Source of the DNA: DASPUH01 sp964518505
Lineage (GTDB): Bacteria > Chloroflexota > Limnocylindria > Limnocylindrales > CSP1-4
NCBI GenBank assembly: GCA_964518505.1
Contig: CAZFGT010000002.1
Span: 62,001-126,000, forward strand
Reading direction: 5' to 3'
DNA: 64,000 nt
Every line of letters begins with the position of its first letter. The stretch's first letter is position 1. The position numbers and the translations under genes are program-made. The notes beneath the pieces were generated by a model. The model was not told the DNA's origin and did not search any database. It saw nothing but the letters and a program-made list of their open reading frames with translations. Below, one piece after another: positions 16,721 to 24,643 of this stretch.

Positions 16721-17686
16721 ATGGCGGTGGTGATGTCCGAACCGGTCGATCCAGGCATAGCCCAGGTCGCTGACGTCGACCTGCGAGGGCCGGTGGGGCG
16801 AGGGCCCATGGGGCACGGCCAGGCTCGTCTGCGCATCGTCGGCCTGGCCTTCGTCCTGGCCCTGGCCCTGGTCGCCGGGGCCCTGGTCGGGACCGCCGTG
16901 CGGGGCACGGGCGGCGCGCCGGCGCACGCCACGGCGACGCCGCCGGCCGTCGGCCTGGCCAGCCCCACCCCCTCGCCGACCACAAGCGCGCCCGCGACGT
17001 CCTCTCCCGCGACCACCTCCAGCCCCTCGCCGACGGCGAGCCCCGCCCCCACCATCGCCGCCGGCCCGGTGGACATCAACCTGGCGCCCAATGGAGCGGC
17101 CGTCTTCGACAGCCAGCTGACCAAGGAGCTGTGCGCCCCCGCCGGCCTGACCAGCGCCCTCGCCACGATGGGCCTGGTCAAGGCCAGCGACGCGGTCCAG
17201 CGGCAGATCGAGAGCCACCTCAAGCAGTGGTGGTCCTACGACGACTCGCACGACTTCGGGTGGGGCCCGCTGGCCATGACCAAGGCCCTGGCCTACTACG
17301 GCGCGCCGGGCTACGTCGTCAAGGCGTTCACCACACGCGATCAGGCTCTGCGGGCTGCCGGCATCGCCCTGTCGGCGACCCACGAGCCCGTCCTGCTGCT
17401 GGCGTGGTGGGGCGCCCACACATGGGTCATGACCGGCTACCGCGCCACGGGGAACCTGGCCGCGGACCCCAGGGCCCAGTTCAAGGGCGCCTACATCGTG
17501 GATCCGTGGTACCCGCGGGTGAGCTCCATCTGGGGTCACGTGCAACCCCCGGGCCACTTTTACGACATGGCCGGCATGATCCACAACTACATCGCCTGGA
17601 CGCGGCCCGAGGGCCACTACCCGACCCGCGACGGCAAGTGGGTGGCGGTCCTGCCGACCGTCGCGCGCCCCGCGGCCAACGGCTGA
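16721..17686 (+). CDS. Membrane-anchored C39-like cysteine peptidase (copy 2)
   Basis: 321 aa from ATG 16721; ATG 16733 is an alternative. One anchor helix (about residues 38-58) and a Pro/Thr/Ser linker (about 65-110) precede the Peptidase_C39-like domain. Catalytic candidates are Cys in LCAPAGL (about 133), His in AHTWVMTGYRA (about 228) and Asp in VDPWYPRVSSIWG (about 260). It is clearly paralogous to the protein at 56-1030, sharing DSHD-GWGP, THEPV-L-AW and RPEG-YP blocks. The protease should face outside. A possible -10 TAGACT lies at 16694-16699. The small lipopeptide upstream and the lipoprotein downstream are on the same strand, but no functional link can be shown. Confidence 0.75.
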   Translation: MAVVMSEPVDPGIAQVADVDLRGPVGRGPMGHGQARLRIVGLAFVLALALVAGALVGTAVRGTGGAPAHATATPPAVGLASPTPSPTTSAPATSSPATTSSPSPTASPAPTIAAGPVDINLAPNGAAVFDSQLTKELCAPAGLTSALATMGLVKASDAVQRQIESHLKQWWSYDDSHDFGWGPLAMTKALAYYGAPGYVVKAFTTRDQALRAAGIALSATHEPVLLLAWWGAHTWVMTGYRATGNLAADPRAQFKGAYIVDPWYPRVSSIWGHVQPPGHFYDMAGMIHNYIAWTRPEGHYPTRDGKWVAVLPTVARPAANG

Positions 17687-17775
17687 GGCAAGGGGAAACC
17701 GACCGGACGCATGCGGCGTAGGACAGCGTGAACACCGGGTCGCGCCATGACGGCCGTGTTCGACGGAGGTACAAG

Positions 17776-18303
17776 ATGTTCACTACGCGCCGGTTCGCCG
17801 GCCTCCTCATCGCCTCGCTCGCGCTGGTCGCGGCCTGCTCATCGGGCGGCGCCACGACCGCCCCGCCCACCGCACCGCCCACCGCGGCGGCAGCCACCGG
17901 CACGCCCGCCGCGTCGGCAGGTGGCGCCACGGTCACCATCGGGATGGCCACCACGTCGCTGGGCTCGGTCCTCGTGGGGCCCAACGGCCTGACCCTGTAC
18001 ATCCACACCGGTGACAGTTCGACCAGCTCCGCCTGCAATGGCGCCTGCGCCACCGCGTGGCCCCCGCTCGTGGTCGCGTCCGGCCAGACCGCGTCCCTGG
18101 CGTCGGGCATCACCGGCACCCTGGGCACGCTGACGCGTACCGACGGCACCGTCCAGGTGACCTTCGATGGCATGCCGTTGTATGGCTGGAAGAATGACAA
18201 GGCGCCCGGCGATACGACCGGCCAGAACGTGAACGGTTTCACCGTCGCCACGCCGACCGGCTCCCCGGCCCAAAGCCCGTCCGCCACCGTCGCCGGGTAC
18301 TGA
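17776..18303 (+). CDS. Secreted-repeat lipoprotein (Lipoprotein_15-like)
   Basis: 175 aa from ATG 17776, which has GGAGGT 5 bases upstream. The signal peptide ends LVAACSSGG (lipobox around residues 17-21), followed by a Thr/Pro/Ala linker. The rest resembles the bacterial secreted repeat of unknown function: GLTLYIHTGD, then SACNGACATAWPPLVV with two Cys, and GMPLYGWKNDKAPGDTTGQ. Proteins of this family are extracytoplasmic and some are linked to redox or electron transfer, but a biochemical role is not established. An AAACC (17696-17700) with CGTA 16 bases later could be an ECF-type promoter. Confidence 0.75.
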   Translation: MFTTRRFAGLLIASLALVAACSSGGATTAPPTAPPTAAAATGTPAASAGGATVTIGMATTSLGSVLVGPNGLTLYIHTGDSSTSSACNGACATAWPPLVVASGQTASLASGITGTLGTLTRTDGTVQVTFDGMPLYGWKNDKAPGDTTGQNVNGFTVATPTGSPAQSPSATVAGY

Positions 18304-18343
18304 ACCCGATCGTCTCGTACCCGTCGCCCCTTCCGGCGGCGGG

Positions 18344-18370
18344 TACGATGGCGTGGTGACGGACGTCACC
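18344..18370 (+). promoter_or_regulatory. Leaderless -10 and GGTGAC dyad at the start of the DUF3052-like gene
   Basis: TACGAT (18344-18349) is followed by 6 bases and GTG 18356. The perfect dyad GGTGAC-GGAC-GTCACC (18355-18370) overlaps the start codon. A near-identical dyad occurs at 31936-31951. Confidence 0.4.
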
Positions 18371-18748
18371 CGCAAACTGCGCCTCGGACCCGGCCAGCGG
18401 CTGCTGGTCATCGAGGCGCCACCCACCATCGAGGCGCTCCTCGGGCCCCTGCCCGCGGGCGCCTCGTTCTCGTCCGGCGACCCATCCCCGGATGTGACGC
18501 TGCTCTTCGCGACCGACCTCGCCTCGCTGGAGCACCACCTGCCGCCGGCGGCGCGCGTCGCGGCCGACGATCGGATGCTCTGGGTCGCCTATCCCAAACG
18601 CGGGGGCGGCCTGATCTCCGACCTGGACCGCGATGGACTGACCGCGGCGACGGAGCGACTGGCCGCCCTCACCGGCGTGACCCTCATCTCGCTCGACGCG
18701 ACCTGGAGCGCGATGCGCCTTCGCCCCTCGGCCCGCTACGGCCGCTAG
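18356..18748 (+). CDS. DUF3052-like small cytoplasmic protein
   Basis: 130 aa from GTG 18356; GTG 18353 is equally possible. The sequence has the pattern of a small family seen in Actinobacteria and relatives: LGPGQRLLVIEAPP near the start, LWVAYPKRGGG (about residues 80-90) and LDATWSAMRLR near the end. No signal peptide or membrane helix. Function is unknown; a phosphate-binding-like PK-x-GGG turn is visible. It converges on the Fur-family gene, with only 7 bases between the stops. The dyad over its start codon suggests repression or autoregulation (inference). Confidence 0.65.
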   Translation: MTDVTRKLRLGPGQRLLVIEAPPTIEALLGPLPAGASFSSGDPSPDVTLLFATDLASLEHHLPPAARVAADDRMLWVAYPKRGGGLISDLDRDGLTAATERLAALTGVTLISLDATWSAMRLRPSARYGR

Positions 18749-18755
18749 CCCGCCG

Positions 18756-19211
18756 CTAGTCGGCGCGGGGGCCCGGCCCGGTCTCCTGCGCCTGGCAGCT
18801 GGGACACGTCCCGAACAACTCCACCCGATGCGAGTCGATGGCGTAACCGGTGCGCTGCTCGATCTCCTGGACCACCGCCCGCAGGCCGCGGTCGTCGTCG
18901 ACCTCCACCGTCCGCCCGCAGCGCTGGCACACGATGTGATGGTGGTGGGTGGGTTCGCACAGTACGTAGGCGTGCTCGCCGTCGGGCAGGTCAAGGCGCT
19001 CCACCAGGCCCAGGTCCAGGAACACGTCGAGGGCGCGGAAGATGGTCGCGCGGCCCACCGGCAGACCTCGGCGCCGGCTCTCGCGCACCAGCTCGGGCGC
19101 CGTGAAGTGCCCATCGTGCTGGGCCACCATGGTGGCCACCAGCCGACGCGGTTCGGTCCGCTGGTACCCCGCGCCATCCAGGGCGGCCAGCAACGGTTCG
19201 ACGGCGCTCAT
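18756..19211 (-). CDS. Fur-family metalloregulator
   Basis: 151 aa. The N-terminal winged helix (about residues 1-80) contains the Fur-type VGRATIFRALDVFLDLGLVE stretch. The C-terminal metal domain holds THHHHIVCQRCG (structural zinc Cys pair 1) and CPSCQAQ (pair 2). It could be Fur, Zur or PerR; the sequence alone does not decide. Its start follows TATCGT plus 6 bases (GCAGGG), so the transcript may be leaderless. It is divergent from the histidine kinase gene by 53 bases, and that short gap holds both -10 elements, so it might also influence the kinase operon. Confidence 0.85.
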   Translation of the reverse strand: MSAVEPLLAALDGAGYQRTEPRRLVATMVAQHDGHFTAPELVRESRRRGLPVGRATIFRALDVFLDLGLVERLDLPDGEHAYVLCEPTHHHHIVCQRCGRTVEVDDDRGLRAVVQEIEQRTGYAIDSHRVELFGTCPSCQAQETGPGPRAD

Positions 19212-19217
19212 CCCTGC

Positions 19218-19264
19218 ACGATAGCGCCAACGGCCGAACCATCGACGGCTGCTAGGCTGGCGGG
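19218..19264. promoter_or_regulatory. Divergent leaderless promoters for the Fur-family and kinase genes
   Basis: Minus strand: TATCGT (19223-19218), GCAGGG, then ATG 19211. Plus strand: TAGGCT (19253-19258), GGCGGG, then GTG 19265. Both have exactly six bases between the hexamer and the start codon and no ribosome-binding site. Confidence 0.5.
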
Positions 19265-20437
19265 GTGAAGTCGACCGCGATGGTCCCTGCCGTTTCGCCG
19301 CAGCAGGCGCTGGAGGCGCTGGGCGGCCTGCTGGAGGCGGCCCGGGCGATCGCCGTGCAGGAGGCGCCGGAGACGACGCTGCAGCTGATCGCGGACCGGG
19401 CCCGCACGCTGGTGGACGCGCGCTATGCCGCGCTGGGCATCGTGGGCGCGAACGGGCGCCTTGAGCGCTTCATCACCAGCGGCCTCAACGCAGCGACGCG
19501 GGCCCGCATCGGCGACCTGCCGGAAGGGCACGGTCTGCTGGGCCTGATCATCCACGAGAGCCGCTCGATCATCGTCGACGACATCGGCCAGGATCCGCGC
19601 CGCTTCGGGTTCCCGCCCCACCATCCGCCGATGCACGACTTCCTGGGCGTCCCCGTGGCCGTCAAGGGACGGCCGGTCGGCAACCTGTATCTGACCGACA
19701 AGCGGAGCGGCCACTTCACGGATGACGACCGGCGCCTGGTGGAGGCCTTCGCCCTGCACGCCGCGATCGCCATCGAGAACGCTCGCCTGCTGGCCCAGGT
19801 GAACCAGCTGGCATTGGTCGCCGAACGGGAGCGGATCAGCGGGGACCTGCACGACGGCCTGATCCAGAACCTGTACGCCATCAGCCTGCACCTGGAGGAT
19901 GTCGCCTCGCGGGTCGCCGATGCCGAAGCCGAGGCCATGATCGAGCGATCCATCGACTCCCTGCACCTGGCCATCGCCGACGTGCGCAACTTCATCTACA
20001 CCCTCGAGCCGGGCCTCCTGGAGGGTGCCGGGCTCCTCGCCGGGCTGGCCGCCCTGGCCGACGACTCGCGACACGACACGCTCCTCGACGTGGTGGTGGA
20101 AGTCCCCGATCAGCCGGTGGCGGAGCCGACCGCGACGGTCACGGGTGACCTGCTCGCCATCGCCAGCGAGGCGCTCAGCAACGTCGCCCGCCATGCCCAC
20201 GCCGCACGCGCCTGGCTGCGGGTGCGCGATGATGGGGGCGAGCTGCACCTGATCGTCACCGATGATGGTGTCGGCATGCAGGCCACCAGCTCATCACTGG
20301 GACACCAAGGAGTCCGCAACATGACACGACGGGCCGAACGGATCGGGGGTTCGCTGACCTTCTCGCCTCGCCCCGGCGGCGGGACGCAGGTGGAGGTCAT
20401 CGTGCCCCGCGGCACGGCGGCGAGCGCGCGCTCGTGA
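19265..20437 (+). CDS. GAF-domain sensor histidine kinase (DevS/DosT-like)
   Basis: 390 aa, no transmembrane segment. A GAF domain (about residues 35-175) contains HPPMHDFLGVPVAVKG and GNLYLTDKRSGHFTDDD, blocks shared with the oxygen/redox sensors DevS and DosT. It is followed by a HisKA_3 dimer helix with ERERISGDLHDGLIQN (phospho-acceptor His196) and an ATPase domain (EALSNVARHAHA, DDGVGM, ending GGGTQVEVIVP). Only one GAF is present, where DevS has two, so haem binding cannot be assumed. The stop overlaps the response regulator start (GTGA), so they form one unit. The first gene of the operon appears leaderless. Confidence 0.88.
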   Translation: MKSTAMVPAVSPQQALEALGGLLEAARAIAVQEAPETTLQLIADRARTLVDARYAALGIVGANGRLERFITSGLNAATRARIGDLPEGHGLLGLIIHESRSIIVDDIGQDPRRFGFPPHHPPMHDFLGVPVAVKGRPVGNLYLTDKRSGHFTDDDRRLVEAFALHAAIAIENARLLAQVNQLALVAERERISGDLHDGLIQNLYAISLHLEDVASRVADAEAEAMIERSIDSLHLAIADVRNFIYTLEPGLLEGAGLLAGLAALADDSRHDTLLDVVVEVPDQPVAEPTATVTGDLLAIASEALSNVARHAHAARAWLRVRDDGGELHLIVTDDGVGMQATSSSLGHQGVRNMTRRAERIGGSLTFSPRPGGGTQVEVIVPRGTAASARS

Positions 20438-21114
20438 GTGGCAGCAGCCCGGACACCACCACGTCGATCCGCCTGCTGGTGGTCGACGACCACGAGGTGG
20501 TCCGCCAGGGGCTCGTGGCCATGCTCAGCCGACGGCCGGGTATCCAGGTGGTGGCCGAGGCGGGCACCGTGGCGGAAGCCATCTCCCAGGCGCGCCGGTA
20601 CCAGCCCGACCTGGTGGTCATGGACGTGCGGCTGCCGGACGGGTCGGGCATCGAGGCCTGCCGGGAGATCCGGGCCGAGATGCCGGCCACCCGCGTCGTG
20701 ATGCTGACCAGCTATCCCGACGAGGAGGCCGTGATGTCGGCCATCATCGCCGGCGCCAGCGGCTACCTCCTCAAGCAGATCCGCGCCCGCGACCTGGTGT
20801 CCGCCCTCGAGACGGTCGCTCGCGGCGAGTCGCTCCTGGATCCCGCGGTGACCGCGCAGGTCCTCGACCGCATCCGCCGCATCGCCACCGACGGCGAGCC
20901 CGACGAGTACGCCCAGCTGACCCAGCAGGAGCGCCGCATCCTCAGCCTGGTGGCAGAGGGCAAGACCAATCGCGAGATCGCGGCGGAGGTCTTCCTGTCC
21001 GAGAAGACGGTCAAGAACTACGTCAGCTCGATCCTCTCCAAGCTGAACCTGGAGCGTCGCGCCCAGGCCGCGGCCTTCGTCGCCAAGCACCGCTTCCCGG
21101 GCGCGCCCGACTGA
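20434..21114 (+). CDS. NarL/LuxR-family response regulator (DevR/DosR-like)
   Basis: 226 aa from GTG 20434, overlapping the kinase stop. The receiver domain has the acidic pair VVDDHE (residues 18-21) and phospho-acceptor Asp64 in VMDVRLPDGSG; the C-terminal LuxR-type HTH reads LTQQERRILSLVAEGKTN and EKTVKNYVSSILSKLNL. The long overall similarity pattern is that of DevR/DosR, which activates dormancy and hypoxia genes by binding GGGAC-N4-GTCCC-like dyads. Dyads of that geometry occur in this window at 24415-24434 and elsewhere, beside redox genes. It converges on the membrane oxidoreductase operon. Confidence 0.88.
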   Translation: MSGSSPDTTTSIRLLVVDDHEVVRQGLVAMLSRRPGIQVVAEAGTVAEAISQARRYQPDLVVMDVRLPDGSGIEACREIRAEMPATRVVMLTSYPDEEAVMSAIIAGASGYLLKQIRARDLVSALETVARGESLLDPAVTAQVLDRIRRIATDGEPDEYAQLTQQERRILSLVAEGKTNREIAAEVFLSEKTVKNYVSSILSKLNLERRAQAAAFVAKHRFPGAPD

Positions 21115-21126
21115 CGATCGTCCGCC

Positions 21127-21777
21127 TCAGGCGGCGGCGGCCTCTTCGCTCGGGCCTTCATGCCCGAGGCGGACAAGGAAGCGCACGAACAGGAACCCTC
21201 CCGTCAGCGCGAAGAGCACGAGGCTCAGGCCCAGGATCGGCCAGGCCAGGGCGTTCGTGCCGGCGTCCGATGCGGCCGAGAGCGCGGCCGGGATGCCGCC
21301 CAGGCCGGCGAACGCGTTCAGCCGGTCCACCTGGTCGGCCGCCTCGAGCCCGTAGATCTGGGGCACGATGTACAGCACCGAGGCGACGACCATCAGGAGG
21401 CTGACGATCGTGAACGCCTGCGGGTCGTCATCGGCATCGCGCAGCAGCTTGACGACCAGGGCCCACATCAGGATGACCGTGGCCAGCGGCGCGGTCAGGG
21501 GCAGCCCCAGCCCGATGTACAGGTTCGGCATCAGGAAGACGATGCTCAGCGTCAGCGTCACCAGTAGCAGCGCGTCGCGCATGAGCACGTAGGACAGCCA
21601 CCACACGTCGCCGCCGAACCGCAGCGTCAACGTCCCCAGGAAGCGGATGACGTAGGGGCGCGAGAAGTGGAGGATCAGGGTGAAGGTCCACAGCATGGGC
21701 AGGACGGCCGCCACGGAGAGGACCAGCCAGCCCTCGCCGCCGTTGACAAGGGCGTCGGTGAAGTCTTGTGCGTTCAC
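21127..21777 (-). CDS. Five-helix membrane protein B of the oxidoreductase operon
   Basis: 216 aa, about five transmembrane helices (around residues 18-38, 58-82, 92-112, 122-142, 172-198). No family recognised. It is a paralogue of the protein encoded just upstream: both share, around helix 1 and the next loop, the pattern LH-x2-RPY, LR-G-D-WW and RD (here His37, Arg40, Tyr42, Arg53, Trp59-Trp60, Arg67-Asp68). The conserved His in helix 1 could bind haem or quinone. Third gene of an operon with a flavin/iron-sulfur oxidoreductase, 9 bases after its paralogue. Likely half of a heterodimeric membrane anchor (inference). Confidence 0.7.
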   Translation of the reverse strand: MNAQDFTDALVNGGEGWLVLSVAAVLPMLWTFTLILHFSRPYVIRFLGTLTLRFGGDVWWLSYVLMRDALLLVTLTLSIVFLMPNLYIGLGLPLTAPLATVILMWALVVKLLRDADDDPQAFTIVSLLMVVASVLYIVPQIYGLEAADQVDRLNAFAGLGGIPAALSAASDAGTNALAWPILGLSLVLFALTGGFLFVRFLVRLGHEGPSEEAAAA

Positions 21778-21786
21778 GGTGGTCTC

Positions 21787-22404
21787 CTAGGCCTCGACGG
21801 CCTGCGACTTGTGGTCGGTGGCCCGGCGCAGGTTGTAGACGACGGCGGCGATACCCATGATCCCCACGAGCGCCGCCGAGAGGTAGCAGAGCGGCAGGCT
21901 CCAGTCCGTGTTCTGGGAGCTGACCATGATCGAGGCGATCTGCTTGGCCGTCGGGTCGTCGATGTTGGTGAGCTGCACGCCGAGGACGTAGGGCCCGACG
22001 TACAGCGCCGTACCCAGGCCCAGAAGGAGGGTCTGCCAGCGGAACCAGCCGAGGTGCGAGTCACCCGGCGAGACGAGCTTCATCAGCAGCACCGCGAAGG
22101 CGCAGACGGCGGCCAGCCCGCCCGTCACGGGCAGGTCCTTGCCGGCCACCACGTCCGGGTAGAAGAAGATGAAGCTGCCCAGGAAGACCTGCACGAGGAT
22201 GAGGTCGCGCAGGGCGACGTACACGATCCACCACAGGTCAGCGCCCAGGCGGAGGGTGAACTTGTGCAGGTTGGCGACCATGTACGGGCGCGCCACGTGC
22301 AGGGACAGGGCGAGGATCCACAGGGCGACGAGCGCCGCCGCGATGGTGCCTTCGACGAAGCTCTCGCCGGCGTCGAAGAACGCCGAGACCTGATCTGGCG
22401 TCAT
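21787..22404 (-). CDS. Five-helix membrane protein A of the oxidoreductase operon
   Basis: 205 aa with about five helices (around residues 17-38, 57-80, 94-112, 122-145, 168-190). It carries the same signature as the next gene: His36, RPY at 39-41, LRLGADLWW at 51-59 and Arg66-Asp67. Its ATG overlaps the stop of the oxidoreductase gene (ATGA at 22401-22404), so the two are translationally coupled. No known quinone-oxidoreductase family was recognised. By position it should anchor the cytoplasmic oxidoreductase to the membrane and pass electrons to or from the quinone pool or an extracytoplasmic partner; this is inference. Confidence 0.7.
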   Translation of the reverse strand: MTPDQVSAFFDAGESFVEGTIAAALVALWILALSLHVARPYMVANLHKFTLRLGADLWWIVYVALRDLILVQVFLGSFIFFYPDVVAGKDLPVTGGLAAVCAFAVLLMKLVSPGDSHLGWFRWQTLLLGLGTALYVGPYVLGVQLTNIDDPTAKQIASIMVSSQNTDWSLPLCYLSAALVGIMGIAAVVYNLRRATDHKSQAVEA

Positions 22405-24347
22405 GACCGTCCTCCTGGGGTGGCGACCTGGGGGGTCGCCTTGACTTGCCGGCCCGCGGTGACCCTGACGTCACCGCAGCGGTGGACCGCATCGCAACGG
22501 AAGCAACGGGCCGCCTCGGCCCGCGCCATCTCCGATTCGAACCCCTGCTGCGTCGCCGCGAACGAACCGGGCTCGAATATCGGCAGCGGCGCTCGCGCGC
22601 GTGGCCGGACCGCGAGGTCCAGCGGCAGGAGGTCCGGGGTGGCGGTCCGATAGCGCACAGCGGCCATCACCGCGGCCTCGCCGTCGGCGACCCCGGCCAG
22701 GTAACCGTGGATGGAGCCAGCAGCGCGACGTCCTGCGGCGACCGCGTCGATGATCGTCTTGGGCCCCGACACGACGTCACCGCCGGCGAACACGCCGGCC
22801 CGGCCCGTGGCGAGCGTGCCCGGGTCGGTGGCGATCGCGGCGGTCGCCGTGACCTCGATACCGGCCCCTTCCGGGAGGATCGACGGATCGGGCTCCTCGC
22901 CGATGGCCACCAGGATGGTGGTTGCCGGCACGATCTCGCCAGGGCCGGCGACCGGACCGTCGGTGAGGGTGCCGTCCGGGGCCGTGCCGGTCGGTGCCTG
23001 ACGCCGCACGGCCAGGCCGGTCACGGCGGCCTCGCCGACCACCCGGTCCGGGGCGCTCTCGAACAAGAAGCGGATGCCTTCACGCTCCGCCGCCTCGACC
23101 TCCTCGTGCTGGGCCGGCATGTTTTCGCGACGCCGGCGATAGACGACGGTCACGCTCGAGGCTCCCGCACGGAGGGCGGAGCGCGCGGCGTCCATGGCCG
23201 TGCTGCCGCCGCCCACCACGACGACCGCCCCGGAGAGCGCCGGCGGCTCGCCGATGTTGGTCTCCTTCAGGAAGACGGTGGCGGGGATGACCCCCGGGAG
23301 GTCGTCGCCGGCGACGCCAAGCCGACGGCTGCGAGACGCCCCGGTCGCCAGGAAGATGGCCTTGAAGCCCTGCCCCTCCAGCTCGGCCAGGGTGAAGTCG
23401 CGACCCATGACGCTGCCCAGGCGCAGCTCCACGCCGAGGTCCACGATGCGCTGGATCTCGGCCCGCAGCGCCGCCCGCGGCAGGCGGTACTCGGGGATGC
23501 CGATGGCCATCATGCCGCCGGGCACGGGCATCGCCTCGAAGACCGTGACGCGATAGCCGAGCCGGGCGAGGTAGTACGCCGCCGACATGCCGGCCGGGCC
23601 ACCGCCGACGATGGCGACCTTGGCCTCGCGCATGACCGCCGGTCTCTCGATCGCGGGCAGGTGACCATGCTCGACGGCGAAGCGCTTCAAGGTCCGGATG
23701 GCGATGGGCTCGTCGAGCACGCCACGGCGGCACGCCGACTCACACGGTGCGGTGCAGATCCAGCCGCACACGGCGGGGAAGGGGTTGACCTCTGCGGCCA
23801 CGGCGTAGGCCTCGTCGTTGCGCCCCTCCGCCAGCAGGCCGACGTAGCGCGCTGCGTCGGTGCCCGCGGGACAGGCCGCCTGGCACGGCGCGACCGGCGC
23901 TGGCGCGACCTCACGGTGCCCGAGCCAAGCCGGGCGGCGGGGGACGTCGGCGCGGGTATGCCACTGATACCACGGCCCGAACGGCGACGGGTGGCGCGGC
24001 TTGAGGCCTTCCCGGGTGACTGCGGATAGTGGTACCCAACCCTCCGCCGGGGCGGCCTCGGCCATGGTGATGGGACCCTGCGACGGCGCCACGGGCGTGG
24101 TGCCGGCGACCGTGTCGAGATGGACGACCGACACCGGGCATTCGTTGACGCACATGGTGCAGCCGATACATTCACCGGTCTGGACGGGGTACTCCATCAT
24201 CCAGCGGAGCGGCGATCCGGGCCCGCCCGAGAACTCGACGCCGGCTCGCGTGGGGCGGGTCATGTCCAGGGCCTGCACGGGGCAGACGTCCATGCAGATC
24301 CCGCAGTTGATGCACCCGCCGTTGTCGATGGTGATGCGGTAGCCCAT
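22401..24347 (-). CDS. Ferredoxin-GltD-like FAD/NAD(P) oxidoreductase
   Basis: 648 aa from ATG 24347 (GGAGG 5 bases upstream). Domain 1 (residues about 1-85) binds two [4Fe-4S] clusters: CINCGICMDVCP and CIGCTMCVNECP. Domain 2 (about 150-230) is the GltD-type iron-sulfur region (CQAACPAGTDA, VCGWICTAPCESACRRG). Then comes an FAD site (VAIVGGGPAGMSAAYYLA) and an NAD(P) site (VVVVGGGSTAMDAARSAL), and a C-terminal CFRCDAVHRCGD motif. It resembles glutamate synthase small subunit and NfnB-like proteins with an added ferredoxin, so it should move electrons between NAD(P)H and ferredoxin or a membrane acceptor. No glutamate synthase large subunit is near; instead two membrane proteins follow. Confidence 0.82.
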   Translation of the reverse strand: MGYRITIDNGGCINCGICMDVCPVQALDMTRPTRAGVEFSGGPGSPLRWMMEYPVQTGECIGCTMCVNECPVSVVHLDTVAGTTPVAPSQGPITMAEAAPAEGWVPLSAVTREGLKPRHPSPFGPWYQWHTRADVPRRPAWLGHREVAPAPVAPCQAACPAGTDAARYVGLLAEGRNDEAYAVAAEVNPFPAVCGWICTAPCESACRRGVLDEPIAIRTLKRFAVEHGHLPAIERPAVMREAKVAIVGGGPAGMSAAYYLARLGYRVTVFEAMPVPGGMMAIGIPEYRLPRAALRAEIQRIVDLGVELRLGSVMGRDFTLAELEGQGFKAIFLATGASRSRRLGVAGDDLPGVIPATVFLKETNIGEPPALSGAVVVVGGGSTAMDAARSALRAGASSVTVVYRRRRENMPAQHEEVEAAEREGIRFLFESAPDRVVGEAAVTGLAVRRQAPTGTAPDGTLTDGPVAGPGEIVPATTILVAIGEEPDPSILPEGAGIEVTATAAIATDPGTLATGRAGVFAGGDVVSGPKTIIDAVAAGRRAAGSIHGYLAGVADGEAAVMAAVRYRTATPDLLPLDLAVRPRARAPLPIFEPGSFAATQQGFESEMARAEAARCFRCDAVHRCGDVRVTAGRQVKATPQVATPGGRS

Positions 24348-24367
24348 CACGTCCTCCGATTCGCTGG

Positions 24368-24373
24368 ACCTTA
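24368..24373 (-). promoter_or_regulatory. Putative -10 of the membrane oxidoreductase operon
   Basis: TAAGGT on the minus strand, 20 bases before ATG 24347. Transcription would begin about 24361, leaving a short leader that includes the GGAGG ribosome-binding site. The same hexamer is used 6 bases before the gene starting at 32722. Confidence 0.35.
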
Positions 24374-24414
24374 CGAGACGATGGGCGCCGTCCGGCGGGC
24401 CGAAAGTCCCGAAC

Positions 24415-24434
24415 GAAGGGCCCTCCGGCCCTTC
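24415..24434. promoter_or_regulatory. DosR-like dyad in a divergent intergenic region
   Basis: Perfect 8+4+8 dyad GAAGGGCC-CTCC-GGCCCTTC between the oxidoreductase operon and the flavodoxin-like gene. Its GGGNC-N4-GNCCC core has the geometry of the mycobacterial DosR box (GGGAC-N4-GTCCC). It lies about 63 bases upstream of the proposed start of transcription of the oxidoreductase operon. It is between divergent genes, so a terminator role is unlikely. Confidence 0.5.
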
Positions 24435-24643
24435 CCGCGCGGGCCGCTCTGGGAGCAGTCGCGTGGTCGACGACGGCGAGTGGGGACCTGCGGCCCATCA
24501 TCTGAGGCCGGATGACCCGCGACGCCGCGCACCCCGGAACCTAGGCTCACGCTTGGACGACGCACCGGCTCGCCGGTCCGTCCGGAGCGCCCAACGAGCC
24601 CGACCCTGACGGGTCGACGAGCGACTCAGGAAGGAGAGGTTCC

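Noticed and set aside
19265..20437. Calling the kinase a haem-based oxygen sensor
   Set aside because: It has only one GAF domain, and I cannot confirm the proximal haem His from sequence alone.
22446..24029. 527-codon plus-strand open frame
   Set aside because: Antisense to the ferredoxin-GltD-like flavoprotein, whose cluster and cofactor motifs are unmistakable.
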